Assembly (NCBI GenBank): GCA_015179125.1 | Contig: WHVA01000051.1 | Location: forward strand, 1-64,000 | DNA: 64,000 bases | Reading direction: 5' to 3' | Source of the DNA: Gautieria morchelliformis | Taxonomy: Eukaryota; Basidiomycota; Agaricomycetes; Gomphales; Gomphaceae | In this document: positions 44,060 through 55,318 of the stretch, piece by piece | Position numbering within the stretch: position 1 is the first letter of the stretch | Layout of the letters: each line of letters starts with the position of its first letter | Translations under genes and position numbers: made by a program | The notes under the pieces: model-generated | Seen by the model: the letters and a program-made list of their open reading frames with translations, nothing else | What the model was told of the DNA's origin: nothing | The model's database searches: none

Positions 44060-46196
44060 GTCAAAGCATTCACTCTATCCATTCATCACCTTTTTTTCAC
44101 GTGCACTCTACGCCACATCTATTCGAGGGACAACCTCTCCTCCATCACCCCTCTATACAGATTCCTGCCTCGCATGGCGGGCCTGAGCCTCATTTATTCG
44201 TGGGATAGCCTTACCCGTTCATGGATCGCCCTTCCCCGTACCAATCCTTCGCACAGCTTTCTCCCTACTTGGTGGACCTGGATCATCTCTTCTATTAGAC
44301 TCTGACTTATTCTCTGCAACTCTTGCCGATGACCATCCTACACCTCCGCATGCCAGCCCTATCGACTCTGTACCACCAGCGTGTTTATTCGCCTCTATTA
44401 GCTCCCATTCCGATTCATCCTTCATCATCCATGTACACCTTCCCGGTCTCTCTAACTCAATCCCTACTCTCATTGACTCTGGTGCCACTTCCAATTTCAT
44501 TGATAGCTCCTTTTCCTCTCGTCCTGGTTCGTATGTACATCACTCCGTTCGCCGATCGCTCTCTCCCTTTTCAACGGAAAGCCAGCCACTGCTGGTTTCA
44601 TTCACGAATACCTAGATACTAGTCTCACTTTCAGCGACTCCTCTTCGCAGGACATTTCGCTACTTGTCACAAAGTTACACCCTTCAGCCGCCATCGTTCT
44701 TGGGCTTCCGTGGCTTCGCTCTACGAAACCCACGATCGATTGGGGCTCCCTCTCAATTACCTTTCCTTCCGGCACCGGTTTCATGCTCCCACATATGACG
44801 GTCGCTATGGCCTGTATGATGATTTCCCCGCCGGCTATCTTCGACAGTATCCCTGAACTCCACACTGCATCGATGACATCGCCACCGCCAGTTCCTGGTT
44901 CGTATCCGTCCCCGCCATCCTTGGGTTACATCCCGAAAACGGCGATTGGACCACTCTCCTACGTCCCGGTCCTTCCACTGGACATCACTTCTTCGCCCGC
45001 TCCTATTCCGAATCTTTCTGGTTACGAACAGACGTTCGACGTGGACGGCAAACCCTTGCTTCTCTCAACCAAGCCAATCAAAAATCACTCCTCTGAGTCC
45101 TCTATATCACTTCCTAACAATATCATTTGTCCATTTTCAGTCACAAAAGAACCCATAATAGAAACCGAACCTATTCGACCAAAAACAGAGCCCATTCTGA
45201 GTCATTCTCATCCCTGTACACCATGTACAGAATTACTGATCGATGACCACCTCCCATTCCATTCTTCACCTCCTGATCCACCTCCGACGAGGAGGGTAAC
45301 GCCGCATATAAGCCTAATCAGCGCAGCTGCCTTTGAGCTAATCATGAAACTTGGCGAAGAAGAAACCTTCATGTTAAACATGCACCCTTCCATCCCTGAG
45401 CCAACTTCGCTTCGTGCTGTAGGCAACGCACCAGCCCCAACCACACTCCTCCACGAAAACCCTCTACCGAAGGACGAGTTAGAAATGTTCAGGGCTGTGG
45501 TACCAGAGGAGTACCACGACTTCTTTGATATCTTTTCGCATGCTAAAGCCAAAGACCTGCCCCCCCATCGCCCTTATGACCACACCATCGAAATCGAGAA
45601 CAATGGCACACCACCTCACGGCCCCATATACCCACTCTCGAACAGCGAATTAGAGGCTCTCCGCGAATATCTCGAAGACCTTCTTGGCAAGGGATTTATC
45701 CGCTCCTCCCAATCACCCGGTGGCGCCCCTGTTGTCTTCGCGAAAAAGAAGGATGGTACACTGCGAATGTGTGTGGACTATCGAGGGCTGAATCGTATCA
45801 CGCGAAAGAACAAGTACCTTATCCCACTGATTCCGAGCCTTATTGACCAACTCAAAAGTGCGAACGTCTATACCAAATTCAACCTTCGCGCCAGGTTCAA
45901 TAATGTTCGGATCGCCTCGGGCCAAGAGTGGAAGACAGCCTTCCGAACTCGATATGGGTCCTTCGAATATCTCGTCATGCCGTTCGGATTAACAAACGCT
46001 CCGGCGACGTTCCAACACTTCATGAATGACATCTTCCAAGACATGGCTGACGTCTTCGTTGTAGTCTACCTCGATGACATCCTTATCTTCTCCAAAAACA
46101 GGGAAGACCACTTAGAGCATGTCCGAATGGTCCTTGCCCGTCTTCGGAAACACAACCTCTTCATAAAGCCCGAGAAGTTGTATGGGATCCTGCTTT
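44060..46196 (+). pseudogene. Ty3/gypsy family B pol: protease and reverse transcriptase, truncated
   Basis: Gag is missing. The protease motif LIDSGATSNFIDSS is near 44480 in one frame and IVLGLPWLRSTKPTIDWG follows near 44700. From 44783 a 489-codon frame holds the reverse transcriptase: RPYDHTIEI, GFIRSSQSPGGAPVVFAKKK, MCVDYRGLNRIT, FGLTNAPATFQHFMND, VVYLDDILIFS. Motif A reads KFNLRARFNN where KFDLRAGYN is usual, so the first catalytic Asp is Asn. Homology stops abruptly after KPEKLYG at about 46190; RNase H, integrase and the 3' LTR are gone. Confidence 0.85.
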
Positions 46197-46599
46197 GCCG
46201 GTCAATTAGGAAAAATTCCATGTATTTTCGATATAGTGACCTTAAAATATAGCATACAGGTATTGCTATCATTGGGGATGAACTATTTAAACTTCCTCTA
46301 ATTTCCTACCATTTCTTCGCCATTTTTAACGAAGTCTTTGGCTCAAAACACTTCTATTCTGTTGCAGCAGAGTTATGAATCCACATGTATCCACAACTCT
46401 GCTTATTCAAACTCCGACGCGCGCGAACCCGAACTCGTGGACACTTACGCACCCACAAACTCTGGCCAACCTACCGGTTCAGACTCAGCACTCTGGAAAT
46501 AGCAATTTATTCCCAAGCCTCCACAACACAGTTTGTGCAATACAAACTCAGCCCAACCTATGCTACCATAGCAACAAGGCTATGCTAGGCTGTGCTGTG

Positions 46600-47170
46600 C
46601 CATGACTACACTCCTAAAATAGAATTAGGGTCATGACTCACTGCCAAGCTGGAGTATTATTGGTCCAAAGTCTTGTGACTTGGGAAATGACTCCTGCATG
46701 ACTCAGAGCCTGGCTCGGCACATGACTCATGCTTGAACTCTGGTGTATCATTGGCTGAGAGGCCGCTTACCAATGAAAGGCTGTGTTGAGCTAATCCTCT
46801 TTAAGAATAAGGGTGTATCTTATTCTTAGACGTGACTCATGCCTGACTCACTACCCCATTTCTGCATGACTCACCCCCTAATCGTGGGATGCGATTGGTC
46901 AACACGAGTTCTGACTCATTACCCTTTTTCACTCTGACTCACTACCCCATTTCTGCGTGACTCAGTGCATGACTCACTCCCTAATCGTGAACCGCGATTG
47001 GCCAACACATGCTCTGACTCACTACCCTATTTCTCTCTGACTCACTACCCCATTTCTTTGTGACTCAGTGCATGACTCACACCCAAATCGTGAACTGCGA
47101 TTGGCCAACACATGCTCTGACTCACTACCCTTTTTCTCAATGACTCACTACCCTATTTTTTCGTGACTCA
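46600..47170 (+). promoter_or_regulatory. Array of 17 TGACTCA (Gcn4/AP-1-type) sites with CCAAT boxes
   Basis: TGACTCA occurs at 46634, 46699, 46723, 46833, 46844, 46867, 46912, 46935, 46958, 46970, 47015, 47038, 47061, 47073, 47118, 47141 and 47164. From 46912 the spacing repeats as 23, 23, 12, 45, that is, a 103-base tandem unit. Each unit also has one inverted CCAAT box (CGATTGGCC or similar). TGACTCA is the consensus for fungal bZIP activators of the Gcn4 class. A TATAAAAGG box follows at 47201. The region looks like the U3 promoter of an LTR or a strong inducible promoter. Confidence 0.8.
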
Positions 47171-47200
47171 TTCTAGTCTATTAATAGATGGTAGATACAA

Positions 47201-47209
47201 TATAAAAGG
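47201..47209 (+). promoter_or_regulatory. TATA box downstream of the TGACTCA array
   Basis: TATAAAAGG lies 37 bases after the last TGACTCA. Transcription would start near 47230 and run rightwards. Confidence 0.55.
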
Positions 47210-47267
47210 AGGCCTTACTGCCCACCTTTCATCAGCCAATACATCATCATCTACTATCCACAGTAAG

Positions 47268-47753
47268 TGTAATAACCCTAGCTGGGGTTAGCAGCTTAGT
47301 AAGCTGTGCAAGCTTGGCAAGTCACACGAGGTAGTATTAATTCTCAGTTAAGTAGTTGCGTTTCTACTTAGCCACCCGGACTAACACTCCAGGTGAAATT
47401 CTGCAGAGTGAGTCTGACAATCGATTTCCTTGTCAATTAGCTCTCCAATACCCGAGACGAACTGATCAGTGACTTTCCTGTTCAGTGACTTTCACAAGTC
47501 ACTTCTTAAACCCTAGTCGCTCGTTTATTGCAGTGCATTGACGTTAATCGGGTCAGTCCACTTACAAACTCTCCTGTGAAGCCATTCCTATCTTTTTGGA
47601 ATACTTGGACCCCGATAGTCGTCCTCGAACCTACAGACTTTTAGTTTATTGTTCAGTGCTGCTAAGAAACATATTGCCTTCCATCCATATTAACTTGGAC
47701 TAGTTTTTACGCGGATTGCAACCAAGGTACAAATATTAAATTATTTCCGGAGT
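47268..47753 (+). repeat. LTR-like segment interrupted by gypsy family A
   Basis: Begins TGTAATAACCC, a start common among fungal Ty3 LTRs, and has no coding potential. Together with the promoter array upstream it could be one LTR of over 1 kb. It stops at GGAGT (47749-47753), which is repeated right after the gypsy element at 53889-53893. No second copy is in the window to fix its ends. Confidence 0.4.
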
Positions 47754-47761
47754 TGTGCTGC

Positions 47762-48161
47762 TGTCAGGGGACACCCTGTTTTCCATTTCCAGTTCCGACT
47801 CCAGTTCCGACTCCGCTTCCGATTCCGATTCCATCTCCGCCTCCGCTCTCGGAAATGATTCCGCTTCTGGGAGAACTTCCACCAGTTCTGTTCGCCTTCC
47901 CAGTTCCACTCCAATTTCCGAGTTCCACCCTCGGAACAGTGTCGGAAATCAAGCGACTCGCGTAATAGGTGACATCAAGGGTCGATCAAGGGTCAGGGAG
48001 GTGCAGGGTTGATGGCGGGTGCCAAGTGTTGTCCCTGGCTGCGCAGCGTAGTATAATACGGGCTCGCTGACATTGGGGGTCCTTAGACTTTTCTCTTTGG
48101 ATTTCCCCTTGTCAGTTGTGTGGTAGTGTGATCTCCACAACTAGCCAGGGTTGCCCTTACA
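47762..48161 (+). repeat. 5' LTR of gypsy family A
   Basis: TGTCAGGGGACACC to GCCCTTACA. It includes a 60-base run of TTCCGA-type repeats (47790-47860). It differs from the 3' LTR by substitutions and lacks the 63-base duplication, so the copy is not very recent. Confidence 0.85.
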
Positions 48162-48348
48162 GCAGAAAAGTCTCTCCCATAGAGGACCGGCGGTCGTACT
48201 GCGTGTCGCAGCCGCCATAGGTGCGTTCGGAATCGGAGACAGCGACTCGGAGATCGCAACCTCTTCCGCACACACAGCGTACGACAGCCCTTCTTCTTAC
48301 GTCGAGCTCCCAACCCCGGAAATCCCGTCCCACATTTCTCCTTCCGAC

Positions 48349-49374
48349 ATGGATCCGGACGATCGTCTTCGGAATATGGAGGAGGAATTGACGCGGAACC
48401 GGATGAAGACCGACGCGATTGAAACAGCCTTACAAGCGATTTTGGCTAAGTTAGATATTCCACAAGGTGGTGGAAATGAAATGTTGGATGATCCGGATTT
48501 CGGAAAAGCGGAACTAGCGGAGGAGAGAAAGTCCGCGAAGTTAGCAAAGGTCAAACCCACAACTCTGGCGGACTTTGACGGAGATCGGGAGAAGGGACGC
48601 GCATTCTTCAACACATGCAGCATCTACTTCGCAATTGTCGGAGATCTCTTTCCGAACGACCAGGCTCGGATTCACTGGGCATTGTCCTTTTTCAAGTCGG
48701 ACCGCGCATCCCGTTTTGCAAACAAGGTGATCCGACATGAAGCAAAGGGCAAGGGGAACTACTTCCGAGACTGGGACGCCTTCGAGAAAACATTTTCCGA
48801 CCAGTTCTGCCCAAAAAATGAGCAGCTCACAGCCCTTACGAAGCTCGAGGGGACCAGCTGGTACCAGGCCAAGGATCCGGTCGATGACTATATCGATCGC
48901 TTCCAGGAGCTCATCGACCTTGCGGAGTATGATGACGACAAGACGATCGTCATCAAATTCCGACGAGGACTCGATCCGACACTCCAGAACCAAGTTGCGC
49001 TGCTTGGAGATGGAGCTCCGGACTTTGATGACCCGGAAGGGTGGTACCAAGCTGCACAGAGGGTGTCCCGGAACAGGGAAGCAAATGAGGCCTTCGTGGA
49101 GACGAGCCGGAATATGACGCGCAGTTCCACTCGTCCTACTCCACCTGTGCCAAAATCCGGAAGCGCATTCATTCCCATGCGGAAAGTATTTCCGACACTT
49201 TCTCCGCCCGCTCCTATTAGGAACCATAGCCCTCCTCCCTCGAAGAGTGGCCCTGCCCGATGGATGTTGACCGCATGCGCGGAAAAGGCCGCGGAACTAT
49301 CACCTGCTTCCGATGTCAACAACCAGGCCACTATGCCCGCGAGTGCCCCCAAGCATTTGACATCCGGCTTATGA
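48349..49374 (+). CDS. Gypsy family A Gag (capsid)
   Basis: The open frame starts in the LTR, but MDPDDRLRNMEEELTRNR at 48349 is the natural start. A coiled coil is followed by the retrotransposon Gag capsid domain: FDGDREKGRAFFNTCSIYF, ALSFFKSDRASRFANKV, WYQAKDPVDDYIDRFQELI. The zinc knuckle lies in the next frame (CFRCQQPGHYAREC, about 49300), so a frameshift near 49250 splits the protein. It could be mutation or, less likely, a programmed shift. Confidence 0.85.
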   Translation: MDPDDRLRNMEEELTRNRMKTDAIETALQAILAKLDIPQGGGNEMLDDPDFGKAELAEERKSAKLAKVKPTTLADFDGDREKGRAFFNTCSIYFAIVGDLFPNDQARIHWALSFFKSDRASRFANKVIRHEAKGKGNYFRDWDAFEKTFSDQFCPKNEQLTALTKLEGTSWYQAKDPVDDYIDRFQELIDLAEYDDDKTIVIKFRRGLDPTLQNQVALLGDGAPDFDDPEGWYQAAQRVSRNREANEAFVETSRNMTRSSTRPTPPVPKSGSAFIPMRKVFPTLSPPAPIRNHSPPPSKSGPARWMLTACAEKAAELSPASDVNNQATMPASAPKHLTSGL

Positions 49375-52300
49375 CCACAGAGGAGAAACTCGAGCTCCTT
49401 CCAGAGTTCCTCGCACTTGCGGACATAAGCGGAGTGCCTACTGCGGAAGGAGTTTCCGAAAATGCGGAACATGGCGCATCGGAAGCGGAAGATGCGTCGG
49501 ATTTTGTGACGCGCAGCGGGTGAGATGTGTGCCCCTGCTGCCTGTACATAACCGGTTTGCCTGTCTTGAAGTAGAGAATGAAAAGCCCCGACTCCCCTCA
49601 CTTCATACAGACCCACCGGATAAAGTCACACAAAAGCCAAATCCGACACCCCGTCTATCCCGCATCCGCCCTTGGGAGAGACGCCTTCCGAAGCGCTATG
49701 TCGTTGCTGCCACCCCTGGCCCCAAGTCACTAGTCATTAAGGTAGAGATCCAGACGACAGATACGGCGGAAGTCAAATCCGGACCCGCCCTTGTCGATTG
49801 CGGGGCCACTGGTCAGTTTATGGACCGGGACTATGTGGAACGGAACCGACTGACACGCGGAAGTTGCAACGTGCAATCCCGGTGTTCAATGTGGATGGAA
49901 GCCCCAATGAGGCAGGGTCCATCACGGAGATAGTGGACACAATTCTCCGCTACGATGGACACTCGGAACGCACTTCCTTCGCTGTCACCAGCCTGGGGAA
50001 GCAAGACATCATCCTTGGGTTTACCTGGCTTCAAGAGCACAACCCGGAGATCAATTGGCAGACTCGGAAGGTACTGATGAGTCGATGTCCAGCCAAGTGT
50101 CACATGTGCCGGTCGGAAGTGCGGAAGGAGCACCAGGAGCAGCGGAAGACCGAACGGCTCATACAGACATGTCGTTCCGGCCCCCATCCACTGCTTGCAG
50201 AAGAAGACTCGGAAGCGGAATTTGACCCGGATCCCCCTTCCAATTCCGATTCCGACGTCATCCGACTCGGCCTGGAAGACGCTCTGACGGAAGGGGAGCG
50301 CTTGCTGTACGTAAACCTTCCGCCGGAGGCGGAACACATCCGCGCCACCGAAATATTTCGCACGCCTTGCTGAAGCCTCTAAGAGGTATGATAGAGTGGA
50401 GGCGGAAATTCCGGAGTACCTGCGGGAGTTTGAGGACGTCTTCTCCAAGGAGTCGTTTGATGCCCTGCCTCCGCGGAAACTGTGGGACCATGCCATCGAG
50501 TTGGAGCCTGGGTCGAAGCCCACCAACTGCAAGGTCTACCCGCTGTCACCCAAGGAGCAGGTAGAGCTCGATGCATTCCTTGCGGAAAATCTCCATACAG
50601 GGAGGATCCGCCCCTCCAAGTCACCCATGGCATCTCCGGTGTTCTTCATCAAGAAGAAGGACGGCTCGCTCAGACTTGTGCAGGATTACCGGGCCTTGAA
50701 TGCGATCACGATCAAGAACCGGTACCCCATTCCGCTCATTTCCGAATTGATCACACAACTCCGCGGGGCGAAGTACTTCACCAAGCTGGATGTCCGCTGG
50801 GGCTTCAATAATGTCCGGATCCGGGAGGGAGATGAGTGGAAGGCCGCATTCCGCACCAACCGAGGACTCTTGAGCCACAGGTCATGTTCTTTGGCCTCAC
50901 CAACAGTCCTGCCACGTTCCAGACAATGATGAATGACATTTTCCGTGACATGATAGCAGAAGGGGTTGTCTGCGTCTACCTCGATGACATCCTCATCTTC
51001 ACAAAAACAATGTCCGAACATCGGGAAGTCGTGCGGAGAGTGCTGGAACGACTCCGGGAGTACAACCTGTGTCTCAAGCCGGAAAAGTGCGAATTTGAGC
51101 GGACGCGGATAGAGTATCTTGGGGTGATCGTGTCGGAAGGAAAGGTGGAAATGGACCCCGTCAAGGTTTCCGGTGTGTCGGATTGGCCGGTGCCGCGGAA
51201 CAAGAAGGAAGTCCAGTCCTTCATTGGGTTTGTCAATTTCTACCGGCGGTTCATCAAGGACTTCTCCTGCCACGCCCGTGCCCTCTTCGACCTCACCAAG
51301 AAGGAGGTTGGATGGCGGTGGGGAGAGCCGGAACGGGCCTCCTTTGACAAACTCAAAGAGCTGATCACTTCCGCCCCGGTCCTGATCTTTCCCGACGACT
51401 CTCGCCCTTACCGAGTGGAGGCGGATTCTTCCGACGCAGCTACCGGAGCGGTCTTGTCGCAACAGTCATCGGAAGAAGGTGGGGGGTGGCATCCGATTGC
51501 CTTCTTCTCTAAGAGTCTCAGTCCGGTCGAGCGGAACTACGAGATCCATGACAAGGAGATGCTGGCAATCATCCGAGCGCTGGAGGAGTGGCGACACTTC
51601 CTTGAGGGTGCTCTATGCCCATTTGAGATCTGGACAGACCACAAGAACCTTGAGTATTTCCGCACGTCTAAGAAGTTGAACCGACGACAAGCACGGTGGT
51701 CCCTACACCTGTCCCGGTTTGACTTCATGCTCCACCACCGCCCCGGCCGCACAATGGGCAAGCCCGATGCCCTATCCCGCCGTGCGGATCATGGAAGCGG
51801 AAGCGGAGACAATGCGGATATGACACTGCTCCGCCCAAGTCTCTTTGCAATCCGCGCCCTAGAAGGAGTGACTGCAGTTGGAGCGGAAGCGGAAATGCTC
51901 CGGGACATCCGGAGACAGTATCGGAATGGAGAGAAGGAGGAGTCGGTGGTGAAGGCAGTGGAGGAACTTCGGAAAGGGCACTCACGGTCTGTACGGGCAG
52001 CGGAATGGTCGGAACGGGATGGGCTGCTCCACTTCAGAGGCAAGGTCTACGTTCCAGATGGGGCGGACCTCCGCCGCCGCATCGTGTCCCAGCACCATGA
52101 CACACGGGTCGCTGGGCATGCTGGCAGGTGGAAGACGCTGGAGTTAGTGGCTCGGAATTACTGGTGGCCTCAGATGTCCCGCTACATTGGACAGTACGTG
52201 AAGACATGTGACCTTTGTCTCCGAACCAAAGCGCAACGACATCCACCCGTCGGAGAACTTGTTCCGCTCCCGATTCCCGAATCCCGCTGGGACACCATCA

Positions 52301-53676
52301 GTGTCGACTTCATTGTTGAACTCCCAGAGTCTCATGGCTACGACGCGATCATGAACGTCGTGGATTCGGTAAGCAAGGTGTCCCACTTCATTCCGACGCA
52401 CACGACGATCACAGCCCTCGGAGCGGCCCGCCTGTTCCTTGCCCATGTCTGGAAGTTGCATGGGCTCCCGAAGCAAGTGGTTTCCGACCGAGGTCCACAG
52501 TTTGTCGCGGAACTGACTCGGGAGCTCTACCGCCTGCTCGGCATAAAGCTAGCTACCACCACGGCGTACCATCCGCAGGGTGACGGACAGACGGAACGGG
52601 TCAATCAGGAGTTGGAGCAATATCTCCGCCTCTTTGTCAATGAGAGGCAGGACGACTGGGATGAATTACTTCCGCTGGCGGAATTCCAATACAACAACCA
52701 TGTCCATTCCGCCACACAACAGACTCCCTTCATGCTCGACTCCGGACGACACCCGCGGATGGGCTTCGAACCACGCCAGGCTGAGTCCCGACTCGAGACG
52801 GTCAATGAGTTCCGAGACCGCATGGACTCCACCCTTTCGGAAGCCAAGTCGGCCCTTGCAAAGGCCAAGGATGACATGGCGAGGTACTACAACCAACGCC
52901 GGGTTCCTGCCCCAGAGTACCAAGTTGGAGACAAGGTGTATCTAGATGCAAGTGACATCCGCACCACACGCCCTTCACAGAAGCTTGCCCACCGCTACCT
53001 TGGGCCCTTCACAGTGACGCGGAGGGTTGGACGGAATGCATACCGCCTGCGACTTCCGATGTCCATGTCCCGCCTCCACCCCGTCTTCAACGTGGTGAAG
53101 TTACTCCCTATGCTTGAGGACCCAATTCCAGGTCGGAAGGCTCATCCGCCACCTCTGCCAGAGATTGTAGATGGGGAGGAGCACTATGTGGTGGAACGGA
53201 TCCTGGACAGCCGGTTTGTGCGAGGACGACTCCAATTCCTCGTGAAATGGGAAGGGTATGGGTACGAAGAGAATTCGTGGGTCCCGGAGCAAGATGTTTC
53301 CGCCCCGGACAAGCTCGGGGAGTTCTATAGGACACATCCCGGTGCCCCTCGCCGGATCCGCTCGTTGGCATTTCAATCCCTCGTGTCCCGTGCTTCGAGG
53401 ACGCAGCACGCTAGAGAGGGGGTGATGTCAGGGGACACCCTGTTTTCCATTTCCAGTTCCGACTCCATTTCCGAAGACGCTTCCGATTCCGATTCCATCT
53501 CCGCCTCCGCTCTCGGAAATGATTCCGCTTCTGGGAGAACTTCCACCAGTTCTGTTCGCCTTCCCAGTTCCACTCCAATTTCCGAGTTCCACCCTCGGAA
53601 CAGTGTCGGAAATCAAGCGACTCGCGTAATAGGTGACATCAAGGGTCGATCAAGGGTCAGGGAGGTGCAGGGTTGA
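49260..53676 (+). pseudogene. Gypsy family A Pol: protease, RT, RNase H, integrase, chromodomain
   Basis: Domains in order: zinc knuckle (49300), protease with LVDCGATGQF (about 49790, Cys in place of Ser), reverse transcriptase (SPMASPVFFIKKKDG, LVQDYRALN, TKLDVRWGFNN; then VCVYLDDILIF near 50985), RNase H (VEADSSDAATGAV, HDKEMLAII), an HHCC zinc-binding integrase start (CDLCLRTKAQ), the integrase core (VSDRGPQF, TTAYHPQGDGQTERVN) and the chromodomain ([18 protein letters not shown] near 53240). Frame changes near 49521, 49880, 50350 and 50880 break it. From 50836 on, 946 codons are open and run 83 codons into the 3' LTR. Confidence 0.9.
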
Positions 53677-53888
53677 TGGCAGGTGCCAAGTGTTGTCCCT
53701 GGCTGCGCAGCGTAGTATAATACGGGCTCGCTGACATTGGGGGTCCTTAGACTTTTCTCTTTGGATTTCCCCTTGTCAGGTGAGAATCCCCTCTCTTGTA
53801 TGCTCTGTTCATTTATACAGACTTTGGATTTCCCCTTGTCAGTTGTGTGGTAGTGTGATCTCCACAACTAGCCAGGGTTGCCCTTACA
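53426..53888 (+). repeat. 3' LTR of gypsy family A
   Basis: Starts TGTCAGGGG after a G-rich polypurine tract (GAGAGGGGGTGA) and ends CCCTTACA. It contains an internal direct repeat of CTTTGGATTTCCCCTTGTCA, at 53758 and 53822, that the 5' LTR has only once. Confidence 0.85.
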
Positions 53889-54495
53889 GGAGTCTCCTAT
53901 TATTGTTTCTCTTCTCTCCTTCTTGCCCGAAGGTTTGAAACCGTGCCTGTCAATGACTCAATTTATTCGTACCACTACTATCATAGCGATCGAGCTGTCC
54001 CATTTGCTGCTAAAATTATTTAGGATATCTGGCCTACATTCCCAACTATAGATGTCCTTAAAAATCAGCGAACGGCCGTCTGTAACGCGTTGACAAGTGA
54101 GATAGCACAATTGTGCCCACCCCCACTATTCCCAATGGGATATAAGACAGCTTGGTGATTAAGCATTTCTAACTAGCTAGGGAGCTCAAGAGACATATGG
54201 TCTAGTAGATTGTTATAATGAGTGAAGCCGTAGAGAGTGTGTGGCTGGTGGTAGAGACGGCGTGAGACGGCCCCCTAGCGCGGCATCTTGGTACAAGCCC
54301 CTTCTCCGGAAGGTGCTCGCGGAGCATGAACTTTGAGTCGGAGATGGGGCTTGTGCCGAACCTAACCCCGGGTTGCTGGTGCACCGGCATCGCATCGGCA
54401 CAGCAGCTCGAAGAGATTAGTAATACAATGGACTTCATATTTTGTATATAAAGGCAGAACGATCTACTTGAGATCGTAGTATAACAGTCTATTAT
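53889..54495. other. No gene recognised
   Basis: Flank of the gypsy element. Short open stretches on the minus strand (54202-54438) show no motif. TATA-like boxes near 54450 cannot be tied to a gene. Confidence 0.4.
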
Positions 54496-54684
54496 TTACT
54501 CCTTCGTTCCACAATTCAGGGCTTTTTTACGTCCAGCGAAGCTCTCGCGAGCTATGTCATCAAGTGCAACAAGGCAATACGAGCCCTGTAAGTAGACACC
54601 GTTCTGAGGGCCGATCCATTTGCTGCAGTGTGTCTCCCGTGCAGGCTGACCGTCTTCACCCGGCGGCCTTAATACACGAAACAT
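54496..54684 (-). other. Short unrecognised ORF
   Basis: 62 codons on the minus strand with a protein-like run (HCSKWIGPQNGVYLQGSYC, then LVALDDIARESFAGRKK). Possibly an exon of a small gene or a relic. Family not recognised. Confidence 0.35.
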
Positions 54685-54940
54685 CCTTATTTCTTATTTC
54701 ATAGATTCGACCGTGTTGCAAATATAGACGAGTGCCTGACCGTCCGATCAAGGGAATACTGTTTGTTCAGGCACGGGTCTCAGAGACTGTCTCGCGCAGC
54801 GGACGCGATGTCCTTCTCATTACTCTTCTCGATGTCGGCAAGTGCACTGGTATCGTCCCCTTCATTACTTCCATAAGACTCTCCCACTTCATCCTCCAAG
54901 GCCGTCTCGGTTCTGGTCCATGGCTCGGGTTCGCGGGAAA

Positions 54941-55141
54941 TTAGTTCATGTCGCAACATACATTTGAGGCATTGAAGAGCTTCAACAATGGGGCCTTTAC
55001 AGTAAGGTGAAGGTGACTTCGGCGCTTGCTGATGGTAATTCCTGCAGATGATAAGGCACGTTCACTTGACAGTGCACAGAAGACACCACAATTGGAAGAT
55101 AACCGGCAGCTAATATAAGTAATGCGTAGACATTTTGACAA
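54941..55141 (-). pseudogene. Relic of a hAT C-terminal dimerisation domain
   Basis: The minus strand reads LSSERALSSAGITISKRRSHL, the diagnostic end of hAT transposases, with nothing else of the gene nearby. It is diverged from the hAT copy at 38.6 kb. Confidence 0.75.
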
Positions 55142-55318
55142 GGTGAAGCTTCACAATACCTATTACACTGGAACACTCGGTACGGTTGAGGACTAGTGGC
55201 GAGCCAGGGGCTGCATGCAGAGCTCGCTTGTAAGTTACTTCCCAGAGCTCGCTTACTTCTGAATCACACGACGCTGCTTTCGTGATATATCCTTAGGGAT
55301 CTCTTACTCCGTACCACC

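Larger units (their letters stand above)
47754..53888 (+). mobile_element. Full-length Ty3/gypsy family A element (chromovirus type)
   Basis: Two LTRs flank gag, protease, reverse transcriptase, RNase H, integrase and chromodomain in the Ty3 order. GGAGT stands before and after the element and is the likely target duplication. The 5' copy has about five extra bases before the LTR start, and the two LTRs differ in length (about 400 and 463) because the 3' one has a 63-base internal duplication. The whole element is saturated with TTCCG/CGGAA words. At least four frameshifts make it inactive. Fragments occur at 1-437 and 2190-2400. Confidence 0.9.

Noticed and set aside
46830-47170. CRISPR-like regular repeats
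   Set aside because: The 103-base units repeat throughout with no unique spacers, and the context is a fungal LTR or promoter. Not a CRISPR array.
48541-50532. Long minus-strand frames of 228, 242 and 233 codons
   Set aside because: They are complementary to gypsy A gag and pol, which have clear domains on the plus strand.
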